Positions 21,388 to 30,000 of a stretch of DNA of 64,000 bases are shown here, in pieces (positions within the stretch are counted from its first letter, which is position 1; every line of letters starts with the position of its first letter). Where the stretch lies: the NCBI RefSeq assembly GCF_021283545.2, contig NZ_CP128540.1, positions 4,065,501 through 4,129,500 on the forward strand, written 5' to 3'. A program made the translations under genes and the position numbers. The stretch is from Pseudomonas alloputida. GTDB lineage: Bacteria > Pseudomonadota > Gammaproteobacteria > Pseudomonadales > Pseudomonadaceae. The notes below the pieces were generated by a model that worked only from the letters and a program-made list of their open reading frames with translations, did no database searches and was not told where the DNA came from.

Positions 21388-22670
21388 AATGGCCGCGCAC
21401 CCTGGCCTCGCGTCTGGCGCTGATCTTCTTCACCGGCCTGGTGTTGGCTTATGGTCTGTCGTTCGGCCTGCAGGCCTACGAGCGCTATATCAGCAGCCGC
21501 TCGATGATGCTCAGTAACCTCGAACAGGACGTGGCGACCTCGGTTGCCATCCTTGACCGCCTGCCCGCAGCCGAGCGTGCCGCCTGGCTGCCACGCCTGG
21601 AACGGCGCACCTACCGCTATCGCCTCGACCAGGGCTTGGCAGGCGAAGCGATGCCCAGCAGTGACCCACCGATGGCCGCCGCGTCGATCGTCAAGGCCAT
21701 TGGCAGCGACTACCGCCTGACCTTCCTGGAAATCCCGGGGCCCAATGCGCACTTCCAGGCGCACCTGAAGCTGGCCGACGGCGCGCCACTGACCATCGAC
21801 GTGACGCCAGCACCGGTCCCGGTAGCCCGTTGGTTGCCCGTGGTGCTGCTGATTCAGCTGGCTGTGCTGTTGCTGTGTACCTGGCTGGCGGTACGCCTGG
21901 CCATCGGCCCGCTAACCCGTCTGGCCCAGGCAGTGGACAACCTCGACCCGGACCAGCCCGGCGTTCAACTGGATGAAAGCGGCCCACGCGAGGTGCGTTA
22001 CGCTGCCGTGGCCTTCAACGCCCTGCAGGCGCGCATTGCTGCCCACCTCAAGGAACGCATGCAGTTGCTGGCGGCCATTTCCCACGACCTGCAAACCCCG
22101 ATCACTCGCATGAAGTTGCGGGTCGAAGTGATGGATGAGGGGGTCGAAAGGGACAAGTTCGGGAGCGACCTGGATGAAATGGAACACCTGGTGCGCGAAG
22201 GCGTGGCGTATGCCCGCAGCATGGACAGCAGCACCGAAGCGACCTGCCGGGTCAACCTTGATGCCTTTCTCGACAGCCTGGTATTCGACTACCAGGACAG
22301 CGGCGCCCAGGTCGAGCGCCACGGCAGCAGCGATACCCTGCTGGAAACCCGCCCGCATGCGCTGCGCCGGGTACTGGTGAACCTGGTCGACAACGCCCTG
22401 AAGTTTGCAGGTGCTGCCGAGCTGCAAGTGTCGCGCGAGGGCAGTACCACCATCATCCGCGTGCTCGACAACGGGCCAGGGATACCCGTTGACGAACTGG
22501 ATGAAGTGCTCAAGCCGTTCTACCGGGTGGAGGGTTCACGCAATCGCAGCACGGGTGGCACCGGCTTGGGCCTGGCCATTGCCCACCAGCTGATCCGGGC
22601 CATGGGGGGCCGGCTGACCCTGAGCAACCGCGAACAGGGCGGATTGTGCGCGCAGATCGAACTCACCTGA
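21384..22670 (+). CDS. sensor histidine kinase
   Basis: A 428-residue membrane kinase. Helix 1 is at about residues 10-30, a periplasmic sensor of about 125 residues follows, and helix 2 (WLPVVLLIQLAVLLLCTWLAV) leads to a HAMP domain. The H-box AAISHDLQTPITRMK has the phospho-accepting His at about 234. The ATPase domain carries N-box NLVDNALKFA, G1 VLDNGPGIP and G2 GGTGLGLAIAHQLI. It is the partner of the overlapping OmpR-type regulator. The periplasmic loop is not obviously His- or Met-rich, so the ligand cannot be guessed from it. Confidence 0.93.
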   Translation: MKWPRTLASRLALIFFTGLVLAYGLSFGLQAYERYISSRSMMLSNLEQDVATSVAILDRLPAAERAAWLPRLERRTYRYRLDQGLAGEAMPSSDPPMAAASIVKAIGSDYRLTFLEIPGPNAHFQAHLKLADGAPLTIDVTPAPVPVARWLPVVLLIQLAVLLLCTWLAVRLAIGPLTRLAQAVDNLDPDQPGVQLDESGPREVRYAAVAFNALQARIAAHLKERMQLLAAISHDLQTPITRMKLRVEVMDEGVERDKFGSDLDEMEHLVREGVAYARSMDSSTEATCRVNLDAFLDSLVFDYQDSGAQVERHGSSDTLLETRPHALRRVLVNLVDNALKFAGAAELQVSREGSTTIIRVLDNGPGIPVDELDEVLKPFYRVEGSRNRSTGGTGLGLAIAHQLIRAMGGRLTLSNREQGGLCAQIELT

Positions 22671-22774
22671 ATGGCTTCTGCGATCGTTGGCGGGAACGGC
22701 CTTGTGTCTTGATCGGGCCGTTCCTGTAAAACGCGCGGTCGCCTCTACAAACAGATACACAACTGCATCCCCCT

Positions 22775-22791
22775 GACACACTGCAGATACC
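22775..22791 (+). promoter_or_regulatory. shared box, copy 3 (ferric-reductase-like/DoxX promoter)
   Basis: GACACACTGCAGATACC matches the other two boxes (GATACACTGC-AATACA) except for one substitution in each half and one extra base between the halves. It ends 49 bases before the ferric-reductase-like gene. A further GATACACAACTGCAT lies at about 22753. This is the weakest of the three copies. Confidence 0.4.
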
Positions 22792-22839
22792 CCGCCTCGA
22801 GACACTCCCGGTCACACAACCACTCCCCGGGAGTCCCTG

Positions 22840-23457
22840 ATGAAAGCCCTCACCTTGCCCTCCGGCTGGAAGCTGTTCGCCGCCCTCGCCGGCCTGACCT
22901 TGGCGATGACCGCCATAGTCCTGGCCAGCCAACCCGACCCAGACGGCTTGCGCAGTGCCATTCGTGCCACCGCACGTAGCTCGTTCGCACTGTTCCTGCT
23001 GGCGTTCCTGGCCTCGTCGCTGGTGACCTTGCTGCCTGGCACAGCAAGCCGCCGCATCCTTCAGGAGCGACGCTACCTGGGGTTGGCATTCGCGTTCTCC
23101 CACACCGTGCATGGCGTGCTGATCTATCGCTACGCCCAGCAATTCCCCGAGCTGTTCTGGGCCGGCCGCACGCTCACTTCCAGCCTGCCCGGCACGGTCG
23201 GCTACCTGTTCTTGCTGCTGCTCACCGCCACCTCGTTCAAGGCCCCCATGCGGCTGTTGGGCGGCCGTGCCTGGCAAGCGCTGCACAGCAGCGGCATGTG
23301 GGTGCTGGCTGCCGTGTTCTGTCTGTCGTTCTACAAGCGCATCCCCATGGGGGGGTGGTACCCGCTGGCGTTCGCCCTGATGTTCAGCGCCATCGCCGTC
23401 AAGCTCACCGCCAAAGTGGCCCGTAAACAACGCCGCAGCACCCGCGCCCTTGCCTGA
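22840..23457 (+). CDS. ferric-reductase-like transmembrane (cytochrome b-type) protein
   Basis: A 205-residue membrane protein of about six helices resembling the ferric-reductase-like transmembrane domain (MsrQ/YedZ, NOX type). Candidate heme-ligand His residues lie in [13 protein letters not shown] and [11 protein letters not shown]. It would move electrons across the membrane, for example to metals or oxidised thiols. The DoxX gene follows 14 bases downstream. It lacks a flavin or NAD domain, so it depends on a partner reductase or on quinol. Confidence 0.72.
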   Translation: MKALTLPSGWKLFAALAGLTLAMTAIVLASQPDPDGLRSAIRATARSSFALFLLAFLASSLVTLLPGTASRRILQERRYLGLAFAFSHTVHGVLIYRYAQQFPELFWAGRTLTSSLPGTVGYLFLLLLTATSFKAPMRLLGGRAWQALHSSGMWVLAAVFCLSFYKRIPMGGWYPLAFALMFSAIAVKLTAKVARKQRRSTRALA

Positions 23458-23471
23458 AGAGAGCACCGCAC

Positions 23472-23960
23472 ATGACGACCTTGACCCGTACCCTGACCAC
23501 CGTTGATCGCCTCGGCAGCTGGAGCGCCGACGTGCCATTACGGGTATTTCTGGCCTGGGAGTTTTTCGAATCCGGCCTGGAGAAATTCAACGGCAGCAAC
23601 TGGTTCGCCGACCTGCAGTCCAGCTTCCCGTTCCCCTTCAACCTGCTGCCCGCGGAGCTGAACTGGCAGCTGTCGATGTGGGCCGAGTTGGTACTGCCGT
23701 TGCTGCTGTTGCTGGGCCTGGGTACCCGGCTGGCATCATTGGGTTTGATGGTGGTGACCGTTGTAGCGATAGTGGCAGTGCACTGGCCGGCGCACTGGTC
23801 GGGCCTGGCGGAACTGGCCCAAGGCTATGCCATTACCGACCAGGGCTTCGGCAATTACAAGTTGCCGCTGATCTACCTGGTGGCGTTGCTGCCACTGCTG
23901 CTCAAGGGCGCCGGGCGCCTTAGCCTCGATCATTGGCTGAGCATGCGGTTCGGCAGATGA
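23472..23960 (+). CDS. DoxX-family membrane protein, HvfX/BufD-like
   Basis: A 162-residue four-helix membrane protein of the DoxX family. An N-terminal amphipathic part with [24 protein letters not shown] is followed by helices such as [20 protein letters not shown] and [12 protein letters not shown]. DoxX proteins regularly accompany DUF692/DUF2063/Cys-motif precursor operons (HvfX in Haemophilus-type loci). Here it lies head-to-tail with the ferric-reductase-like gene and converges with the DUF2063 gene, instead of being the last gene of the RiPP operon. Confidence 0.82.
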   Translation: MTTLTRTLTTVDRLGSWSADVPLRVFLAWEFFESGLEKFNGSNWFADLQSSFPFPFNLLPAELNWQLSMWAELVLPLLLLLGLGTRLASLGLMVVTVVAIVAVHWPAHWSGLAELAQGYAITDQGFGNYKLPLIYLVALLPLLLKGAGRLSLDHWLSMRFGR

Positions 23961-23965
23961 GGATC

Positions 23966-23986
23966 GGGGGCTGCTGCGCAGCCCCC
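23966..23986. terminator. bidirectional terminator between DoxX and DUF2063 genes
   Basis: Nine-base stem GGGGGCTGC/GCAGCCCCC with a three-base loop in the 34-base gap between two convergent genes. It should stop both transcripts. Confidence 0.7.
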
Positions 23987-23994
23987 CAATGCCT

Positions 23995-24690
23995 TCACAC
24001 TGTTCCGACAATGACACCCTGCTCGCGAAATGCTTCCAGCAATGCCAACCCTTGCTGCACATCCCCGCCCAATGCCTGCAGCCGCTCTCTTCCGGTCCCC
24101 TGCTCCACCAGCAACCGATACGCCATAGGTGCCAACCGGGCAAAGCGCACCTGCAACCGGGCATCGCGATAAACCAGCAGCAAGCTCGGCGATGCTGGGG
24201 CAGCCGTTGGCTGGTAGTCCACGCCAATGCGTTCCACCGGCCAACGATAGGCCAGGACCCGCGCCACACAAGACAACAATGGCTCTCCAGCCAGCAGGTC
24301 ACCACTCGGGTCATGCGCCGGGTCCTCGGCATCGCTCAGGTACAGTTGCGCCTCGACCCACTCATAGTGCGCCAGCTCCAGCTGCCAAGGGGTGTCCAGC
24401 GCCACATGTTGCAAGTAGTCGACGAACGTCTCGGCAATTTCGGTAAACAACGGCGTCTGGCAACGGTAACTGGCGTAGAAATCACGTACTCGGGCATGCC
24501 AGCGCTGCTCGCCCAACGCCTGGCGCATCACCGGGAAGCTGCCAGCCAGCAAGCCTTCGATGGCGCCATAGAACAACTCACGGTAAACCTTCAGGCGCCG
24601 GGCCTCGACGCCGGGCGGCGGGGCATGGCGCTGTGGGTCGCGCAGGTGACGGGCCAAGGCATACTGCTGCGCACGCAGGGTCTCATTCAT
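23995..24690 (-). CDS. DUF2063 protein, HvfC/BufC-like partner of the MNIO enzyme
   Basis: A 231-residue protein with the DUF2063 N-terminal helical domain ([14 protein letters not shown]...[30 protein letters not shown]) and a C-terminal alpha/beta part. In HvfABC/bufferin-type and methanobactin-like systems this family binds the precursor leader and the DUF692 enzyme so that modification can occur. ATG 24690 lies inside the end of the DUF692 gene (eight-base overlap), showing tight coupling. It is the last gene of the RiPP operon. Confidence 0.88.
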   Translation of the reverse strand: MNETLRAQQYALARHLRDPQRHAPPPGVEARRLKVYRELFYGAIEGLLAGSFPVMRQALGEQRWHARVRDFYASYRCQTPLFTEIAETFVDYLQHVALDTPWQLELAHYEWVEAQLYLSDAEDPAHDPSGDLLAGEPLLSCVARVLAYRWPVERIGVDYQPTAAPASPSLLLVYRDARLQVRFARLAPMAYRLLVEQGTGRERLQALGGDVQQGLALLEAFREQGVIVGTV

Positions 24691-25516
24691 CTGCTTGCCC
24701 TCCGGCAGCGCATTGCACGGCACGCATACGCGCCGTCTCGGCCAACAGTTCGGCCAAGGGCGGATAGTTGAAATCACGTTCAAGCACCGTCGGCTGTACG
24801 CCAAAGCGCGCACAAGCGCTGGCGTACAGCGCCCAGACATCCTCCTTCACGGCTGCCCCATGGGTATCCACTTTGAGGTCCGGCGCTTCATCGTAATGCC
24901 CGGCAACGTGCATCCCGGCCACGCGCGCCTGAGGCAAGCCTGCAAGGAATTGCTGGGCGTCGTAGCCATGGTTGCAGGCGTTGACATAGACATTGTTGAC
25001 GTCCAGCAGCAGGTCACAATCTGCTTCTTCAAGCACCGCCTGGATGAAGTCGAGCTCGCTCATCGCCTGATACGGCGCGGCATAGTAGCTGATGTTCTCC
25101 ACGGCAATGCGCCGCTCCAGCTGCTCCTGAGCCTGGCGTATGCGCGCGGCCACATGGCGTACGGCTTCATCGGTGAACGGGATGGGCATCAGGTCGTACA
25201 GGTGCCCGTCATCACTGCAGTAGCTCAGGTGCTCGCTGTACAGTCGCACCTGGTATCGGTCGAGAAACTGCCGGGTCTGCTCAAGGAAATGTCGGTCCAG
25301 CGGGGCACTGCCACCCAGCGATAAAGACAACCCATGACAGGTGACAGCAAAGCGCTCCGCCAACTGGGCCAAGCCCTTGCCATAGGCGCCGCCCACGGCA
25401 ATCCAGTTTTCCGGCGCACACTCCAGAAAGTCCACTGCACCCGCCTCCATGGCCAGCAGTTCCGGCAACAGGCCGCGACGCAAGCCTAGGCCAACGTTCA
25501 ACATCGCAGGAAACAT
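24683..25516 (-). CDS. DUF692/MNIO multinuclear iron oxidative enzyme, HvfB/BufB-like
   Basis: A 277-residue TIM-barrel enzyme of the DUF692 family, now called MNIO. It opens with [18 protein letters not shown]. Likely iron ligands are in TCHGLSL (H61), YSEHLSY (H96), AVENISYY (E140), LDVNNVYVN (D172, N174), GMHVAGH (H203, H207), VDTHG (D217, H219) and LERD (E246). Relatives turn Cys side chains into oxazolone/thioamide or 5-thiooxazole groups with O2. ATG 25516 follows GGAGAAC at good spacing. The substrate is almost certainly the six EGKCG motifs of the precursor encoded 75 bases upstream. Confidence 0.92.
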   Translation of the reverse strand: MFPAMLNVGLGLRRGLLPELLAMEAGAVDFLECAPENWIAVGGAYGKGLAQLAERFAVTCHGLSLSLGGSAPLDRHFLEQTRQFLDRYQVRLYSEHLSYCSDDGHLYDLMPIPFTDEAVRHVAARIRQAQEQLERRIAVENISYYAAPYQAMSELDFIQAVLEEADCDLLLDVNNVYVNACNHGYDAQQFLAGLPQARVAGMHVAGHYDEAPDLKVDTHGAAVKEDVWALYASACARFGVQPTVLERDFNYPPLAELLAETARMRAVQCAAGGQADE

Positions 25517-25590
25517 AAAAGTTCTCCAACAGGCACAACGCCCCACCTGGCCAGCAGGAGGAGCGTTGTGGCGTTTCATGGGGTAGAACG

Positions 25591-26082
25591 TCAGGGTTTG
25601 CCGGTCAGGTGGCTGAACAAGCCATCCGGCATGGCTTTGCCATTGGCCTGGTAAATCGCCTTGAGGTGATCGGCCGCTTCCTGCTCGGAGATGAAACCGT
25701 CATGGTTGCGATCGATCGTGTCGAAATCACCGGCACGGTCCTTGGCCACCGCCAGAAACTCATCGCGCGAGACCTTGCCATCGTGATTGCTGTCGGTTTC
25801 GGCGAACGAGGCGTCACCACACTTGCCTTCACCACACTTGCCCTCAGCCCCGGCCTTGGCGCCGGCGCCGCATTTACCCTCACCGCACTTGCCTTCGCTT
25901 TGGGAAGCCTTGCCGCTCCCCCCGCACTTGCCCTCACCACACTTGCCCTCGCCGGCCACTTTGGCCGAGGCCAGTTGGTAACCTTGAGCCAGCGGCTCGA
26001 CGGCGAACGCACTGTTGCTCAATGCCATGCTGCCAATCAGGGCGGCGCCGAGCAGGCCGAGGGTGTTTTTTGCTTGAGTCAT
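25591..26082 (-). CDS. metal-RiPP precursor: signal peptide, six EGKCG motifs, two EF-hands
   Basis: A 163-residue exported precursor. Residues 1-27 form a Sec signal ([20 protein letters not shown]). Residues 45-54, 63-72 and 80-89 each hold a doublet [10 protein letters not shown], giving six Cys and no others. Residues 97-108 ([12 protein letters not shown]) and 124-135 ([12 protein letters not shown]) are canonical EF-hand loops with acidic residues at positions 1, 5 and 12. The EGKCG motif is the hallmark of HvfA/bufferin-type precursors modified by DUF692 enzymes to chelate copper. The EF-hand tail is an unusual addition, replacing the plain short precursor. It is first in the operon with the DUF692 and DUF2063 genes. 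Confidence 0.92.
   Translation of the reverse strand: MTQAKNTLGLLGAALIGSMALSNSAFAVEPLAQGYQLASAKVAGEGKCGEGKCGGSGKASQSEGKCGEGKCGAGAKAGAEGKCGEGKCGDASFAETDSNHDGKVSRDEFLAVAKDRAGDFDTIDRNHDGFISEQEAADHLKAIYQANGKAMPDGLFSHLTGKP
25816..25950 (-). repeat. six EGKCG-coding repeats in three doublets
   Basis: The 135-base stretch encodes three doublets of EGKCG separated by linkers GSGKASQS and AGAKAGA. Codons are near-identical between copies (GAGGGCAAGTGTGGT-type), so copy number could vary between strains by slippage or recombination. Confidence 0.85.
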
Positions 26083-26191
26083 GATGCAGCTCCACTGGGG
26101 TTGGAAAGTGGAGCCATTAGGCCGTTGCGGTTTGTCGGGGATGTATCGTGCCAGGCGCGCTTTTGTATGGCAGTAGGTCTGCAGCACAGGC

Positions 26192-26208
26192 AGATACAGT
26201 GCGATACA
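26192..26208. promoter_or_regulatory. shared 17-bp box, copy 2 (metal-RiPP operon promoter)
   Basis: AGATACAGTGCGATACA differs from the copy at 20560 at only two of 17 positions. It lies 110 bases upstream of the precursor start on the opposite strand to the gene, the same orientation and nearly the same distance as copy 1 has to the DUF2790 gene. This supports control of both operons by the adjacent two-component system. Confidence 0.6.
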
Positions 26209-26223
26209 CACCACCCGGCAACG

Positions 26224-26245
26224 GGCCCCAAGGTGCCTTGGGGCC
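26224..26245 (-). terminator. hairpin downstream of the DUF4174 gene
   Basis: Perfect ten-base stem GGCCCCAAGG/CCTTGGGGCC with a two-base loop, 12 bases beyond the DUF4174 stop. No U-run follows, but it separates that gene from the precursor operon. Confidence 0.55.
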
Positions 26246-26256
26246 ATGAGGCGTGA

Positions 26257-26808
26257 TCAGTCTTCCAGCGGTTTGGGCGGGGCCGCTGGCTTGGCGGGCT
26301 TGGCCGGCTTGCTGTCCTTTTCCTTGGCTTGCGGGGCCGCCGCTACGGGCTCGGGTGCCGCCACCGCCTTTTCGCTGGCAGGCAGATCATCGACCGCCTT
26401 GAGGATCACCTGCGGGTCGATGGCCTCGCCGGTGTCGTCGTCCTTGAGCATGTGCCGCTCACCGTCCTTGCCCACCAGAATCACCTTGGTACCCTTGCTC
26501 GCCCCCAGCTTCAGTTCCCGAATCAGGGCCATTGTGGTCTGCTGCTCCAGGTTCTTGTCTTCTCGCTTGCCCATCATGTTGGCGACGCTGTACAGGACAA
26601 GGTTGCGCTCCTTGAACGCGGCCTGGGTGGCCGGGTCCTCAAGCGCCTTGTTCAGCCCTCGCAACGTCGGGTCGGCACTGCTGGGAGCGATAACCACCAA
26701 TGGTCTGGCCTTGCCCAGTTCCTTGGCTAGAGGCGCATCACTGTCTGCGGCAAACAGGGGGCCGGCAACAGCAAGCAAGGTTGCGAGGGTCAGTGACCGG
26801 ACAAGCAT
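26257..26808 (-). CDS. DUF4174-like exported protein
   Basis: A 183-residue protein with signal peptide LVRSLTLATLLAVAGPLFA. Its central domain resembles DUF4174 (ARPLVVIAPSSADPTLRGLNKAL...GTKVILVGKDGERHML), a thioredoxin-like fold without catalytic Cys. A low-complexity Ala/Pro/Lys tail (about residues 140-183) may span the envelope or bind peptidoglycan. ATG 26808 follows AAGGAGAT. It is transcribed in the same direction as the RiPP operon but is separated from it by a hairpin. The function is unknown and a stress role is only inferred from context. Confidence 0.72.
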   Translation of the reverse strand: MLVRSLTLATLLAVAGPLFAADSDAPLAKELGKARPLVVIAPSSADPTLRGLNKALEDPATQAAFKERNLVLYSVANMMGKREDKNLEQQTTMALIRELKLGASKGTKVILVGKDGERHMLKDDDTGEAIDPQVILKAVDDLPASEKAVAAPEPVAAAPQAKEKDSKPAKPAKPAAPPKPLED

Positions 26809-27036
26809 GCGTATCTCCTTATTGTCTCGATAAACCAATGACTACAGATCACGGAGAAAAATCCGACAGGGAGCCTAAACCACTTCATTCCAGAACGGGG
26901 TGTGTAAAAGTAACTGTCGATTTCCGAGCCACCTGAAGCCAAGACTACGGCGCTGGTACAAACCACATTCAGCTTGATTGAGCATAGCCCAAAGCCGCTT
27001 TGGCAGGGCCGGGCAAGCCCTTACCCTGAGCGCATG

Positions 27037-30000
27037 TCAACGTACATCGATCGATGGCCCCTTGGGTCCCATTTCCATCGCTTGAATCGTCATATCCAGC
27101 ATCAGCCCTCTGCGTGCAGCGCGCTGAGCATCACGAATGGCATCCGCCTGGTCGATCATGGCCCCTTCGCTCAGCGCTTCGTCGTCAAGGACCCTTTCAA
27201 GCTGCCTTCTGAACGGCAGGTCGACCGCAGCGAATCGCTCAGGGTGGGAACGTTCCAGATGCGCCTGCCAGAATTCACGGTCAACCATGGAGCGGGCAAC
27301 CTCTTCCGGGGTTTCTGCATCCCGCACCGCAGCCTCTGCTTGTGCAAGGTCCGCATCCAGAACGCCTGAGATCGCAAGAAAGCTCATTTCTCCCACCTGC
27401 AATGGCAGGTCGAGACACTCCCTCAGCCCGATCCTGAAAGCCAACCCCACCTCGCTTCCTTCCAGCGCCCTGCCATGCTGTAGCGCCCATCGGGTAGCGA
27501 ACAGGTCTACTGCATCCTGGCGCCATAAACGCTTGCCCAGGTCTAGCAAAGCGCGTTCGCTTTCTCCTTGAGCCGCGTGCTCAACCTGCCAAACCAGCAA
27601 GTTCAGTTCAAGGTTACTCAAGCACCAGGTTGCACCGTCCTGGCACCCCCACTCATCATTGGCCACCGACAGCAAGTTCTGCCGCAGCTCTGGCGTAATG
27701 GCCATCGCCTGCAGTACCGCCATGACCCGATTGCCCAGTGCACGCGCATTGACACGAAAGTCTTCGGACAGCAACAACTGGCGAAGCACCCGGAAAAAAC
27801 GCTCGGCGTCCTGCCCTGAATCCAGCGAGTCCCAGGCAGCAAGCATCAAGCCGCGATGCTCCGGGGCCACGGCATCCCCCCATACTTCACGCGCGTGCTG
27901 CAGCCGCAGAAGCACTTGCTCCTCGTCGAGGGCAGGATCGTCGCTGCTCAACGAAGCCTGCAAGCGTAACGTCTGGGCCTCGCCCAAGGGGTTCGCATTC
28001 AAGCGGAACCGCCGCCGCTGCCACACGGGCAACTGGTAGAAACCCTCTGGAATGTGTCTGATCCGGTTATCCCGCAAGTCAATGGATACCAACTGAGCGT
28101 TGTCGAACACGCCCAGTGGAAACTGCGAGATCTGTGTGTCGCGCAAGTTCAGCCAACGCAATTCAGCCAAACCCGCCAACGTGAACCGGCTCCCCAGGGG
28201 GTTGTGGGACAGGTCGAGAGACTGCAGGCTCGTGCAACTGGCCAGTGTGGCGGTTTGTGCGATGTTCAGGACGATCCGGTTGTTGGTCAGGCTCAGATGC
28301 CGCAGCTGCGCTATCTGCAGCAACGGCTGCGGAAGGCGCGTCAACAGGTTCCCTCCCAGATCGAGGGTTTGCAGGTTAGGGAAAGCCAGCAATAGGCTGC
28401 TGGGCACCTCCAGAAGGTCAAGGTGCAGCAGCGACAGGCTGGTCACACCTCTGAAGCTGACCTGTGGGGGTATGTTGGGCAAGCCGCTCGATCTGAAATT
28501 GCAGAACATGACGTGGAGGTTTTCCTGTGCATTGATTTGCAGTTCCCCCACGCCCACCGACCGCCGCCAGCAATTGAACAACGTCTGGCGTAGAGCCTCT
28601 CGATCTTCCCTGACATCGCCCTGCCCTCGTGCCACCCAGGTATTCAGTGTCATGCGCAGGATGGCGAACTCATTGCGAAGGTCAGCCAGTACGTGTTCAA
28701 TCTGATGCCCTGAACGCCTGGCGTCATCGGCGAAGGTCTCGACCTGCTCATCACTCAACCACGGAAAGAGATCGCGCAGCGTTGCCCTCAGGGCACTCCC
28801 CCTTGATGCAAAACCCCCTACTCCGCCACCACCCAGCGGATAGCCAATACGTCCATCGGCCAAGCGCATGGGCCCTCGGGCAGCACCTGGGCGTACCGCG
28901 CCAAGCAAACGACTGATCTCATCACGATGGCGTGCCGCTTCGCGCGCCAGTATCACCCTGAGGTTGTGCGCGAATGGATCGCCGATCCCCATCGCCTGCC
29001 GTTGCGCTTCGGTATAGGCTGACGCCATGACATCGAACAACTCGCCTGCCTCACCCAGCGCCGTGCCCTGGCTGCCATGCAGTTGAAACCTACCGTTGAC
29101 GTGCACCAGATCGAACGCCCGCGGCCCTTGCTCGGTCTTCGCCAGTATCGGCCCGCCCAGGGAGCCTTCGTACAGGCGCCAGCGCACACCTTGTTCGCTT
29201 CCGGGTAGATACCGCAACAAGCCCAAGGCCACCCGTGCCAGGTCTGCATGCTGCGGCGTATCAAGGTACAACGCTTCAAATACCCGAGCCTGGCGGGTAG
29301 CCAGCACGCTGCCCCTTGCCGCCTCGGCCAGCCCCAGTGCAACCCTTCCGCTGGACAGCAGCCGCATGCGATCAACGCTGCTGGCGGCCTGTACCAGTGC
29401 TTGCGCAGTGCGCGCGCTCAGCCCCGGGAACACCCGGCGCAGCGCCGCGCTGCCGGGGGTGTCGCTGGGCTGCAAGGCTTCGAAAAGGTGCTGCAGCAGT
29501 GTTCGGCGCTGCGTCCAGGCCAACGCGGCCAGTGCCTGATCTGTCAGGCCACTCGCACCTGGCAGGCGCCGAGCGTGATCGAGCACTGTTGTATCTGCTA
29601 CCGGCTCGCCGCTGCGCAGACGGCCAATCATGCTGCGGATGCGTTGATCAAGCCTGACCCGCGCCACGCTGTCGATCATCCCGGGGCTCGGTGCCTGGGC
29701 GTGTACATGCAGGCCACGCAGGTCGTCGCCATCAAGGCCGTGGAACAGCAGAACCTGATCGATCTGTTCGTCATTCAGCCCACTGAAGGGCTCGCCCAGA
29801 CGCCGGAACATGCGGTATCTGTCGGTCCATCGAGCCGGTTGCTCGCACCACAATCGCCAGGCACCAGAGCCGTTATGACGCAGCAACGGCCCGTGGCCGT
29901 CGACCGGATACAACTGCCATTGATCATCACCCGCCTCTGTCACGCGATAGTGATGCCCGTCCATTTCGATCCAGGCCAGCCCGTCCTGATGCCGAATACC

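Noticed and set aside
25816..25950. Repeated DNA resembling a short tandem array or CRISPR-like repeat
   Set aside because: The repeats are codons for EGKCG motifs inside a protein with a signal peptide. There are no unique spacers of constant length.
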